DNA of 14,133 nt from Acidobacteriota bacterium (GTDB lineage: Bacteria > Acidobacteriota > Vicinamibacteria > Vicinamibacterales > SCN-69-37): positions 1 through 14,133 of the forward strand of contig JAKALV010000059.1 of NCBI GenBank assembly GCA_021824055.1. The letters run 5' to 3'. Below, piece by piece: positions 6,839 to 13,593 of the stretch (positions are counted from its first letter, which is position 1; every line of letters begins with the position of its first letter). Made by a program: the position numbers and the translations under genes. The notes under the pieces are model-generated. The model saw only the letters and a list, made by a program, of their open reading frames with translations, was not told where the DNA came from and did not search any database.

Positions 6839-8263
6839 TTACTTCGTGCAGTCCTTGCGCTGGCCGCGAACCGGACGGCCGTCGGCCACCCATGAGGGCA
6901 CGAACGTCGAGTTCGCCAGCCACAGGACGGGCGCGTACATCGACCGGATCGAGTCGGTCATGTGCGCGAAGTCGATGTGCGCCAGGTCGTCGGCCGGCGT
7001 GTGGTACTCCTTGTGCAAATTGAAGCTCGACACGGTGTGCGCGATGATCCCGTCGTACGCGAGCTGGATGTTGTCCGAGCGCGTGAAGAAGCTCTGCTCG
7101 GGATGCGGGTCGTCCACGAGCTTCGCGCCCTGCCTGGCCAGCTCGGCGCCGAGGTCGCTGCAGCGGTAGCCGGTCAGCCAGAGCGCGTGCTCGGGCACCT
7201 TCGGATCCGAGCGGCCGATCATCTCGAACTCGAGATTCGCCGTCATCTGCTTGAGCGGCACCGGCGGATTCTTCAGGAAATCCGCCGCGCCGAATCCGCC
7301 CGCCTCTTCGCTCCCGAACCACGCGAACATGACCGTGCGCTTCGGCCGGGGACCTTTGGCGATCGCCTCCGCCAACTCCATCACCGCCGTCGACCCGCTC
7401 GCGTCATCGTCTGCCCCGTTGTAGATCGTGTCGGGGCCGGCGCCGCGAACGCCGAGATGGTCGAGATGCGCGGTCAGCAGGATCACTTGCGCCGACTGCC
7501 TGGGATCGCTGCCCTTCAATTGACCGAGCGCGTTGTACGTGCGCCCCGGCGCGGTCGCGCACCGAAAGTCGATCTTCGTCCCATCGGCCATGCCGGCGAT
7601 CATCGCGTGCGACGCCTTGTCGAGGATGATGCGAACCACGGCCACCGGTGCGGCGCCGCCGCCGCGGCCGCCCCCGCCAGCCTGCGCGACGGGCAAGCGC
7701 ATGCCCGCGGCGGCCCACTGCGCGCGAATGGCCGACGTTTCAACCGTCAACGTGCCCGCGGCGTTGGCCAGCGCGGCGTTGTCCGGAGCGGCGCCATCGG
7801 GCACGAACACGAATGCGCCGTCCGGTACCTTCGCGCCGGGCGTGTAGCGGAAGAGCGGCCCGCTCACCGCGCCGTTGTTGATCGACTGGACGAGCATCTC
7901 GCGCCCGTAGGTCAGCGTCAGGTCGCCGGCCACCAGCATCGGGGGCGCGGTCGCCGTGAGCCGTCCGGTGTCGACCACCTTCACGTAGCCGCCGTTGTCG
8001 CCGAGCGGCTCGATCCCCCAGCGCCGCATCTCCGACCCGATGTACGCGGCGGCGCGCCACTCATCGAGGGTGCCGCTGCCTCGTCCCTGCATCGCATCGC
8101 TCGCCAGAAATTCCATGTGACCGCGGACCGACGCTTCGGTGATAGTCACCGGCGGCGGCGCGGCGGCAAGTGTGGCGGGCTTTTTCCCAGCGCACGCCGC
8201 GACCACGCAGGCCACGGCAACGGTTGCGATCAACGGGCGGAGGAAACGAGAGGGGCTCCTCAT
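6839..8263 (-). CDS. M28-family zinc metallopeptidase, lipoprotein
   Basis: A 474-residue exported aminopeptidase-like enzyme of family M28 (two-zinc). The start at 8263 (MRSPSRFLRPLIATVAVACV) gives a lipoprotein signal peptide with lipobox VAAC, lipidated C24. The upstream in-frame extension is read through the tandem AATC/G repeat and is rejected. Residues ~100-235 form a PA-like insert containing a Gly-rich loop (AGGGGRGGGAA, 195-205). Zinc and catalytic residues are complete: H266 in TAHLDHLG, D286 in GADDDASG, E319/E320 in GSEEAGG, D353 in EMIGRSD and H421 in EYHTPADD. TATGCT (8279-8274) lies 10 nt upstream of the ATG and is a -10 candidate; no strong Shine-Dalgarno is seen. An alternative ATG at 8278 would only lengthen the signal peptide. 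It likely releases N-terminal residues from peptides in the periplasm. Confidence 0.92.
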   Translation of the reverse strand: MRSPSRFLRPLIATVAVACVVAACAGKKPATLAAAPPPVTITEASVRGHMEFLASDAMQGRGSGTLDEWRAAAYIGSEMRRWGIEPLGDNGGYVKVVDTGRLTATAPPMLVAGDLTLTYGREMLVQSINNGAVSGPLFRYTPGAKVPDGAFVFVPDGAAPDNAALANAAGTLTVETSAIRAQWAAAGMRLPVAQAGGGGRGGGAAPVAVVRIILDKASHAMIAGMADGTKIDFRCATAPGRTYNALGQLKGSDPRQSAQVILLTAHLDHLGVRGAGPDTIYNGADDDASGSTAVMELAEAIAKGPRPKRTVMFAWFGSEEAGGFGAADFLKNPPVPLKQMTANLEFEMIGRSDPKVPEHALWLTGYRCSDLGAELARQGAKLVDDPHPEQSFFTRSDNIQLAYDGIIAHTVSSFNLHKEYHTPADDLAHIDFAHMTDSIRSMYAPVLWLANSTFVPSWVADGRPVRGQRKDCTK

Positions 8264-8303
8264 GGGCAGGTGAAGCATACGACGAAGCCCCAAGACATTG
8301 TGA

Positions 8304-8359
8304 AATCGGGAATCGGGAATCGGGAATCGGAAATCGGGGAATCGGGGAATCGGGGAATC
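8304..8359. repeat. Tandem AATC(G)n repeat, 8 copies, period switching from 7 to 8
   Basis: AATC occurs at 8304, 8311, 8318, 8325, 8332, 8340, 8348 and 8356. The first five are spaced by 7 nt (G3, or G2 plus A) and the last three by 8 nt (G4). The array runs from the 5' flank of the M28 peptidase to the stop codon of the TonB-like fragment; TAG on the minus strand overlaps its last base. The G-runs could support a two-tier G-quadruplex on the plus strand. Confidence 0.9.
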
Positions 8360-8679
8360 TACTGCATCGTGAAATTGACCGTCACTGTCATGAGGACGGG
8401 CACCGGCGCGCCGTTGAGCAGCGTTGGCGTGTATTCCCACTGCAGAACGGCGTCGACGGCCGCCTGGTCGAGACCGGGAACGCTGCGCAGCACCTTCGTC
8501 TGCGCGACGCGGCCGGTCTCATCGACGATCGCTTCGATGATCACGACGCCGGTCACGCCGGCGTCTCTGGCGTCCGGCGGGTAGACCGGTTGGACGTATT
8601 TCACGCGCTCCGGCGCCTTCAACGCGCCGCCGATCCGCAACACTTCCTTGCCGTTGAGGAGTACGGGCTCGGCCGGAAC
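8359..8679 (-). pseudogene. TonB C-terminal-domain fragment (N-terminus missing)
   Basis: After an in-frame TAG at 8682-8680 the minus strand encodes VPAEPVLLNGKEVLRIGGAL, then KYVQPVYPPDARDAGVTGVV, then a tail ending QWEYTPTLLNGAPVPVLMTV and TVNFTMQ. This is a TonB C-terminal (TIGR01352-like) domain: the YP..AR..G..G.V block, LD.AA.DAV..W.Y.P and the terminal strand are complete. Normal proteins of this type have an N-terminal membrane anchor, signal peptide or other domain. Here the sequence directly upstream is a piece of an unrelated helicase in another frame. A GTG at 8643 could start a 94-residue peptide, but no membrane segment or promoter precedes it. I call it a truncated remnant; expression as a short protein cannot be excluded. 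Confidence 0.75.
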
Positions 8680-8682
8680 CTA

Positions 8683-9117
8683 TCGAGCGCGCAGCGCTTT
8701 TCGCGGCGGCCTCCATGAGCCCGCCGTGCCGCCCGCCGCGCGGGCCGGTGGCGCCAAACAGCAGATCGCTCAGGACGGACGGCATCGGCTTGGCCGAACC
8801 CTCCTGAACAGAACCACCCGAACCCCGCGAACCTTGCGCGCTCGTCGCTCCGCCGAGCTGGCCCAGTACGGTCTCGGGCAAATCGAGCGGATTCTGCGTC
8901 GCGAAGTCCACGCCGACGCCCTTCGATCGAATCAACCGGACAACCAGCTCATCAGCCGGTCGGCCGCGAGGATGTTGATCACACCCTGCCCTTTCGCCGC
9001 CGTCGGGATCAGATCATCGATGTTCAGCATCGGCTCGCCCAAGAACTGGTCGGAGATCGTCGCCTTGAGCTGTTCAAGCCGCGCCTGAAGTTTCGGCGAC
9101 AACGCGCCGGCCGGTGA
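8683..9117 (-). pseudogene. HerA-like ATPase (DUF853/YjgR type) remnant with internal deletions and a frameshift
   Basis: Three collinear pieces of one gene are readable on the minus strand. Piece A (~9117-8952): LSPKLQARLEQLKATISDQF, then GEPMLNIDDL and GVINILAADRLM. Piece B (~8950-8875, other frame): ELVVRLIRSKGVGVDFATQN, then PLDLPETVLGQLG. Piece C (~8870-8683, same frame as B): PMPSVLSDLLFGATGPRGGR, then EAAAKSAARSIGS. From family knowledge these blocks belong to the HerA-like DUF853 proteins. There a segment with the Walker B-type FFFDEAH lies between A and B, and a long segment lies between B and C; both are missing here, as are the N-terminus with the Walker A and the extreme C-terminus. 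A TGA at 9120-9118 precedes piece A. The gene is clearly non-functional. Confidence 0.8.
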
Positions 9118-9176
9118 TCAGCCCGTGGCGATTCGCCACGCCGGGCAAGAGGCGGCGCCGCCCGATTGCCGCCGCT

Positions 9177-9200
9177 GTAACGGCGCGGTTACGGTAACCG
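9177..9200. promoter_or_regulatory. Clustered GTAAC/GTTAC half-sites upstream of the ThuA-domain gene (possible operator)
   Basis: CGGTTAC (9186-9192) and GTAACCG (9194-9200) form a 7-bp inverted repeat around one central base. Another GTAAC at 9177-9181 pairs with the GTTAC at 9188-9192 as a second dyad with a 6-nt spacer. The main dyad is centred about 45 bp upstream of the predicted transcription start at 9238, a place typical of an activator. A simple hairpin (9125-9130 with 9134-9139) lies further upstream. No regulator is identified. Confidence 0.4.
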
Positions 9201-9225
9201 GCGTGTGGAATCCGAACGAAGGCCG

Positions 9226-9237
9226 TACGATGCCGCC
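9226..9237 (+). promoter_or_regulatory. TACGAT -10 box, predicted leaderless start of the ThuA-domain gene
   Basis: TACGAT (9226-9231) is followed by exactly six bases and the ATG at 9238. No TTGACA-like -35 is seen at 16-18 nt. This supports ATG 9238 over the upstream in-frame GTG at 9205. Confidence 0.45.
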
Positions 9238-10095
9238 ATGAAGAAGATCCTCATCGCTGCCCTGGGTCTGCTCGTATTCGCCGCCGGCTCGCCGACCCGC
9301 GCCCAAACGTCCGCGCCGGCGAGAAAGCGAGTGCTGGCGTGGGCCGACGTGCGGGCTGGTTACCAGCACGACTCGATCACGCACGCCCTGGCGACGCTCG
9401 AGCGGATGGGGCACGAGACCGGCGCGTACGACATGTGGATCCGCACCGACTCGCAGCCGATCACGAAGACGCCGATCGAGTTCAACACCGGCACCGGCAT
9501 CGCCACGGGCGAACAGTTCCTCGCGCACAACCTCACGTTCTACGACGCCATCTTCTTCTTCGGCGTGCGCGAGATCGACCTCACGCCGGCGCAGAAGGCC
9601 GACCTGCTGTCATTCGTCAGGGACGATGGGAAGGGATTTGTCGCGGCGCACTCGGGCGCGACGGCGTTCTTCTCGTGGCCGGCGTTCGGCGACATGCTGG
9701 GCGGCCGATTCGACGAACACCCCTGGGGCATCATCGACGCGCCGGTGGTGGTCGACGATCCGAAGTTTCCCGGCATGCAGAAGTTTCCCCTGCGCAGCGT
9801 GATGAACGACGAGTTCTACCAGTTGAAGGACTTCGACCGCACGAAGCTGCGCGTGCTGGCTCACGTGGATGTCAGCACACTCGACATGACGCGCCCGCTC
9901 GTGCATCGCAAGGACGGCGACTTCCCTGCCGCCTGGGCGAAGACCTACGGTACGGGCCGCGTGTTCTACTCCATCCTCGGCCACTCGGTGGAAGCGTGGG
10001 ACAACCCCGTCATTCAGCAGATGTACTTCCAGGCCATCCGCTGGTCGCTGCGGGAAGTGGACGCCGACATCACGCCGTTGCCGCGAAAGAAGTAG
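9238..10095 (+). CDS. Secreted ThuA-domain protein
   Basis: 285 residues. The N-terminus MKKILIAALGLLVFAAGSPT with RA|QT at 21-24 is a Sec signal peptide, so the mature protein is periplasmic or secreted. The rest is one ThuA-like domain (trehalose-utilisation fold, class I glutamine amidotransferase-like). It includes FFFGVREIDLT (106-116), GFVAAHSGATAFFSWPAFGD (133-152), GGRFDEHPW (155-163), NDEFYQL (190-196) and PAAWAKTYGTGRVFYSILGH (230-249), all typical blocks. In the related sugar-catabolism families ThuA proteins handle carbohydrates, but the reaction of this class is not established, and no sugar transporter or dehydrogenase lies next to it. The upstream region carries a possible operator and a -10 box. 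The next gene, a secreted M20 peptidase, follows 33 nt downstream on the same strand and may be co-transcribed. Confidence 0.88.
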   Translation: MKKILIAALGLLVFAAGSPTRAQTSAPARKRVLAWADVRAGYQHDSITHALATLERMGHETGAYDMWIRTDSQPITKTPIEFNTGTGIATGEQFLAHNLTFYDAIFFFGVREIDLTPAQKADLLSFVRDDGKGFVAAHSGATAFFSWPAFGDMLGGRFDEHPWGIIDAPVVVDDPKFPGMQKFPLRSVMNDEFYQLKDFDRTKLRVLAHVDVSTLDMTRPLVHRKDGDFPAAWAKTYGTGRVFYSILGHSVEAWDNPVIQQMYFQAIRWSLREVDADITPLPRKK

Positions 10096-10116
10096 CGCGC
10101 CGGCGAACGACGCCAA

Positions 10117-10128
10117 TAAGATGTGCGC
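10117..10128 (+). promoter_or_regulatory. TAAGAT -10 box, predicted leaderless start of the secreted M20 peptidase
   Basis: TAAGAT (10117-10122) is followed by six bases and the ATG at 10129. This selects ATG 10129 over the in-frame GTG at 10123. No good -35 is visible, and the gene could also be read from the ThuA promoter. Confidence 0.45.
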
Positions 10129-11400
10129 ATGAGACACCGCGTGCTCCTGCCGCTCGCCGCCATCCTGATCACCGGCGCCGCCATCGTCTGCGCCCAGACG
10201 CAGACCGGCTCCGCCTTCACGCCCGCCATGGCCGAGCGGGCGGACGTCAAGCAGGCGTTGGCCTATCTCGACTCGAACTTCGACAAGCAGGTGGCCGAGT
10301 GGATCACGCTGACCGAGATTCCGGCGCTGTCCACGCACGAGCAGCAGCGCGCGGCGTATGTCACCGCCGAGCTGAAGAAGATTCCCGGCCTGCAGGTCAG
10401 CGCCGATCCGATGGGCAACGTCACGGCGACGCGTCCGGGCGCCGGCGGCGGACCCGCCATTCTGCTCGCGGCGCACATGGACACGGTGCATCCGATGGAC
10501 GCGGACCTGAAGGTGAAGCGCCTGCCGGACGGGACGCTCCACGCGCCCGGCGTCTTCGACAATACGTCGTCGGTGGAGAACGCCTTGCAGACGCTGCGCG
10601 CGCTCGACGCCGCGAAGATCCAGACCAGGGGCGATCTGATCTTCGTGTTCACCGTGCAGGAGGAACTCGGGCTGAAGGGGATGTACTACTGGATGGATCA
10701 CCACCCCGCGCCCGCCATGATCGTGGCGAGCGACGGCGGGTTGTCGGACGTGAACTACGGCGCGCTGGGCATCTACTGGTCGAAGATGCGGTTCACCGCG
10801 CCCGGCGCCCACACGATGAATTCGCGCAACGCGCCGCACCCGGCGCGCGCGGCGGCGCAGTGCATCACGGACATCTACTCCGTGCCGTTGCCGCCCGCCG
10901 ACGCGCCCGTGCCCGCCATCTACAACGTCGGCATGATGGGCGGCGGCACGGTGGTCAACGCGATCTCGCCGGAGAACTGGTTCACGGTGGACCTGCGCAC
11001 GATCGATCCAGTACTGCTCAAGGATCTGGACGCGAAGATCGTGGCCAAGTGCCAGGGCGCGGCCAACGCGCATGGCGTGACGTTCACGCGCGAATTCATC
11101 CAGCGGTCGGAAGCCGGCGGGCGTCCGGAGGCGCTGGCCGCGCGGCTGACGCAGCCGATCGTGCAGGTGCCCGTCAACGTGCTGAAGTTCCTCGGCGCGC
11201 CGGCCACGCCCAATCCCACCGGATCGACCGACGCCAACGTCGGCGTGGTGCGCGGGATTCCGTCGGTGTCCATCGGCCGCTCGCGCGGCGGCAACCAGCA
11301 CTCGCTCAGCGAGTGGGCGGACGTCGCGTCGGCGAAGCTCGGCGTGAAGCAGCTACTGCTCGTGGTGATCGCGCTCGCCGAGCTCGCGCCGGCGAAGTGA
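10129..11400 (+). CDS. Secreted M20-family zinc peptidase
   Basis: 423 residues of an M20 metallopeptidase (PepT/carboxypeptidase G2-like) with a Sec signal peptide: MRHRVLLPLAAILITGAAIV, cleavage near VCA|QT at 22. Two-zinc residues are in place: H116 and D118 in AAHMDTVH, D144 in GVFDNTSS (bridging), E178/E179 in VQEELG (base and ligand), D202 in ASDGG and H391 in GGNQHSLSEWADV. The lid/dimerisation domain includes SKMRFTAPGAHTMNSRNAPH (218-237). The predicted role is cleavage of peptides or release of a C-terminal amino acid in the periplasm; specificity is unknown. In the M20 signature the residues after the bridging Asp are usually DKG/DMK-like; NTSS is a less common variant. It ends at the edge of a decayed TetR gene on the opposite strand. 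Confidence 0.92.
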   Translation: MRHRVLLPLAAILITGAAIVCAQTQTGSAFTPAMAERADVKQALAYLDSNFDKQVAEWITLTEIPALSTHEQQRAAYVTAELKKIPGLQVSADPMGNVTATRPGAGGGPAILLAAHMDTVHPMDADLKVKRLPDGTLHAPGVFDNTSSVENALQTLRALDAAKIQTRGDLIFVFTVQEELGLKGMYYWMDHHPAPAMIVASDGGLSDVNYGALGIYWSKMRFTAPGAHTMNSRNAPHPARAAAQCITDIYSVPLPPADAPVPAIYNVGMMGGGTVVNAISPENWFTVDLRTIDPVLLKDLDAKIVAKCQGAANAHGVTFTREFIQRSEAGGRPEALAARLTQPIVQVPVNVLKFLGAPATPNPTGSTDANVGVVRGIPSVSIGRSRGGNQHSLSEWADVASAKLGVKQLLLVVIALAELAPAK

Positions 11401-11407
11401 TCGCCGC

Positions 11408-11617
11408 GAGTGAAAAGGCCGCGATGAAATCGGCCAGCCGCGCGGTGTCGGCCGCCATCGCCTGGCGCGTCGTCTCCTCCATCACCGCGATCTCGCGCTC
11501 CACGATCTCGCGATAGAGGCCCATCTTGCCGCGAAAGTAGTAGTTCACCGCCGCAACGTTGGCGCCGGCGCCCGTGCTGATGTCGCGCACGGTGACATCC
11601 GTGAAGCCGCGCGCCAC
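11408..11617 (-). pseudogene. TetR-family regulator remnant (helix-turn-helix only)
   Basis: The minus strand encodes ARGFTDVTVRDISTGAGANV, then AAVNYYFRGKMGLYREIVER, then EIAVMEETTRQAM and ADFIAAFS. This is the second half of a TetR DNA-binding domain, with the recognition helix region NVAAVNYYF. About 20-25 residues of the first helix are missing: a TGA lies two codons before the GTG at 11617. The entire ligand-binding domain is also gone, since the frame runs into the antisense of the neighbouring M20 gene after ~residue 70. It lies between the M20 peptidase stop and the DinB-family stop. The preceding 11618-11690 holds nothing recognisable, apart from GGAGG and a GTG in another frame. Non-functional by this reading. 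Confidence 0.75.
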
Positions 11618-11690
11618 CGGTCTTCACAACGTCCTCCGGAACAGCCGCGTGTTTCATTCGCGGGTCAATCCACTCACCCCTTTCACGCAT

Positions 11691-12197
11691 TCACCCATTC
11701 CACTGCGCCGTCTCCCTGGCGTACAGAATGAGATCCGTGGACGGCGGCTTGACGCCCAGCTGGCGCAGGAACGCCGCGATCTGGCCGCGATGGTACGTGG
11801 AGTGGTTGACCACGTGCCGCACCATCACGTCGACGGGCTGCGCGTCGGCCGTGCCGTCGATCAGCTTGAACGCGACGACCGTCGAGGCCCCATCCAAGGG
11901 AAGACCGGCCAGATATCCCGCGCGGGCCTGTTCCACCGCGCGCAGCCGCTCCCGAAGATCGCCGAGCTCGGGCGACTTCACCCAGTCCGGAAACCGCGAC
12001 GGCGGCGCCTGGATCCATCGCTGCAGCCAGATCCACTCGGCCCCGACGAGGTGCGCGGCCGTGAGCAGGACAGACGGAAAGCTCGCGCCGAGATCTTTCG
12101 TCAGTTGATCGGCAGTCAGTGCCCCGATCGCGTCAAACGTCCGGGCGTTGGCCCAGTCGTTGAAGGCGACGAGCGCACGCAGTTCGGCAACGGTCAT
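11691..12197 (-). CDS. DinB-fold (DinB/YfiT) putative metal-dependent protein
   Basis: 168 residues forming a DinB-like four-helix bundle. The three-histidine metal site is visible: H49 in TAAHLVGAEWIWLQRW, and H132 with H136 in VNHSTYHRGQIAAFLRQLG. FNDWANARTFDAI at the N-terminus and DLILYARE near the end are typical. Members include damage-inducible proteins of unknown action and thiol (bacillithiol, mycothiol or glutathione)-dependent transferases; which applies here cannot be decided. ATG at 12197 overlaps the stop of the upstream M20 dipeptidase as ATGA (4 nt), implying translational coupling. An in-frame extension upstream of 12197 is antisense-like, low-complexity Arg-rich sequence and is rejected. 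Confidence 0.9.
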   Translation of the reverse strand: MTVAELRALVAFNDWANARTFDAIGALTADQLTKDLGASFPSVLLTAAHLVGAEWIWLQRWIQAPPSRFPDWVKSPELGDLRERLRAVEQARAGYLAGLPLDGASTVVAFKLIDGTADAQPVDVMVRHVVNHSTYHRGQIAAFLRQLGVKPPSTDLILYARETAQWNG

Positions 12198-13567
12198 CGC
12201 TGAACCTTCGCGATTTCGCCGTACAGAATCGCCGACGCGATGATGCCGTTGTGGAAGTTCGAGAGATCGAGCTTCTCGTTCGGCGCGTGCGCGTTCTCGT
12301 CGGGCAGCCCGACGCCGAAGAGCACGGCCGGCACCTGCAGTTCCTCCTGGAACGTCGACACGACGGGGATGGACCCGCCTTCGCGGCAGAATACGGGCGG
12401 CTTGCCGAAGCCCTGTTCGATGGCGCGGCCGGCGGCCTGCACGAACGGGTTGTCGTACTCGGTGATCCACGGCTTGCCGCCGTGCATCCGCGTCACTGTG
12501 ACTTCGACCGTCGGCGGCGCCACGTCCTTCACGTACGCGGCGAACTGCTCGGCGATCTTGTCCGGATCCTGATTCGGCACGAGGCGCATGCTCACCTTCG
12601 CCATCGCGACGGCCGGAATCACGGTCTTCGCGCCCTCACCGGTGAATCCGCCGAGGAGGCCGTTCACTTCAAACGTCGGCCGTCCCCAGACGCGCTCGAG
12701 CGTGGTGAATCCCGTCTCGCCGAAGAGCTTCGGCGCGCCCAGATCCTTCTTGTACTGTTTCTCGTTGAACGGCAGCTTCTTCCACGCCTCCCGCTCCTCC
12801 GCCGACAACTCCCGCACATCGTCATAAAACCCGGTGATCTTCACGCGCCCGCTGCGGTCTTTCATCTGCGACAGGATCTGCGCCAGCACCATGTTGGGAT
12901 TGGCGACCGCGCCGCCGAAGACGCCCGAATGCAGGTCGCTCTTCGTGCCGCGCACGTCGATCTGGAAATAGACGAGGCCGCGCAGCGAGTAGCAAATGGA
13001 CGGAACGCCTTTGGCAAACATCGCGGAGTCGGAGATCACGACGACGTCGGCCTTGAGCAGGTCGTGGTTGGCGCGGACGAAGTTGTCGAGGTTCACGGAG
13101 CCGACTTCTTCCTCGCCCTCGAGGATGACCTTGAGGTTCACCGGCAGCGAGCCGCCCTGCTTCAGGTGCGCTTCGATGGCCTTGAAGTGCATGAACACCT
13201 GGCCCTTGTCGTCGGCGGCGCCGCGGGCGTAGATCTCGCCGTCGCGCACGGTGGCTTCGAACGGCGGCGACTCCCACAGTTCGAGGGGATCCACCGGCTG
13301 CACGTCGTAGTGCCCGTAAAACAGGATCGTGGGCGCGCCGGGCGCGCCGAGCCACTCGCCATAGACGATCGGATGGCCGGGTGTCGTCTCCAGCCGGACA
13401 TTCGTCAGGCCGATGCGCGTCATCTCGGCCGACGACCACTCGGCGCAGCGCAGCACATCGCCGGTGCGTTCGGGCAGCGCGCTGATGGACGGGATCGCCA
13501 GATACTGTTTGAGTTCGCTGATGTACCGGTCGCGGTTGGTGTTGATGTAGTCGATGACCTTGATCAT
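12194..13567 (-). CDS. M20-family dipeptidase (CNDP-like), cytoplasmic
   Basis: 457 residues without a signal peptide, related to carnosinase/CNDP-type M20 dipeptidases. Two-zinc residues: H86 and D88 in YGHYDVQP, D119 in ARGAADDKGQ (bridging), E152/E153 in EGEEEVGS, D180 in ISDS and H427 in NAHAPNE. H213 in SDLHSGVFGG is the lid-domain histidine that completes the active site of the partner subunit in this family. GGSIPVV (397-403) is also typical. It probably finishes peptide breakdown inside the cell by hydrolysing dipeptides. ATG at 13567 is chosen because TATCAT lies exactly 6 nt upstream and because the homologous N-terminus begins here; in-frame codons further upstream are not family-like. 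It lies 26 nt after the rhodanese stop and overlaps the DinB start by 4 nt. Confidence 0.93.
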   Translation of the reverse strand: MIKVIDYINTNRDRYISELKQYLAIPSISALPERTGDVLRCAEWSSAEMTRIGLTNVRLETTPGHPIVYGEWLGAPGAPTILFYGHYDVQPVDPLELWESPPFEATVRDGEIYARGAADDKGQVFMHFKAIEAHLKQGGSLPVNLKVILEGEEEVGSVNLDNFVRANHDLLKADVVVISDSAMFAKGVPSICYSLRGLVYFQIDVRGTKSDLHSGVFGGAVANPNMVLAQILSQMKDRSGRVKITGFYDDVRELSAEEREAWKKLPFNEKQYKKDLGAPKLFGETGFTTLERVWGRPTFEVNGLLGGFTGEGAKTVIPAVAMAKVSMRLVPNQDPDKIAEQFAAYVKDVAPPTVEVTVTRMHGGKPWITEYDNPFVQAAGRAIEQGFGKPPVFCREGGSIPVVSTFQEELQVPAVLFGVGLPDENAHAPNEKLDLSNFHNGIIASAILYGEIAKVQR

Positions 13568-13579
13568 GGCTAAATGATA
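13568..13579 (-). promoter_or_regulatory. TATCAT -10 box, predicted leaderless start of the M20 dipeptidase
   Basis: On the minus strand TATCAT (13579-13574) is followed by six bases and the ATG at 13567. No Shine-Dalgarno or good -35 is seen. It would give the dipeptidase-DinB pair its own transcript in addition to read-through from the rhodanese gene. Confidence 0.45.
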
Positions 13580-13593
13580 CCGCGGGCGATCCG

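Noticed and set aside
8304..8359. CRISPR-like array
   Set aside because: The repeated units are 7-8 bp with no distinct spacers, and there are no cas genes; it is a simple tandem repeat.
8264..8440. 59-residue N-terminal extension of the M28 peptidase frame
   Set aside because: It is translated from the tandem AATC/G repeat (FPDFRFPIPDSRF-like) and crosses the end of the TonB-like fragment; the lipoprotein signal peptide begins at 8263.
9125..9139. GTGGCG-ATT-CGCCAC hairpin as a terminator
   Set aside because: A stem of only 6 bp with no T-tract on either side and no intact gene ending there.
9339..11516. Long plus-strand open frame of over 700 codons across the ThuA and M20 genes, and a 560-codon antisense frame over the same stretch
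   Set aside because: Both are Arg/Ala/His-rich shadows without any recognisable motif; the real frames have signal peptides and complete active sites.
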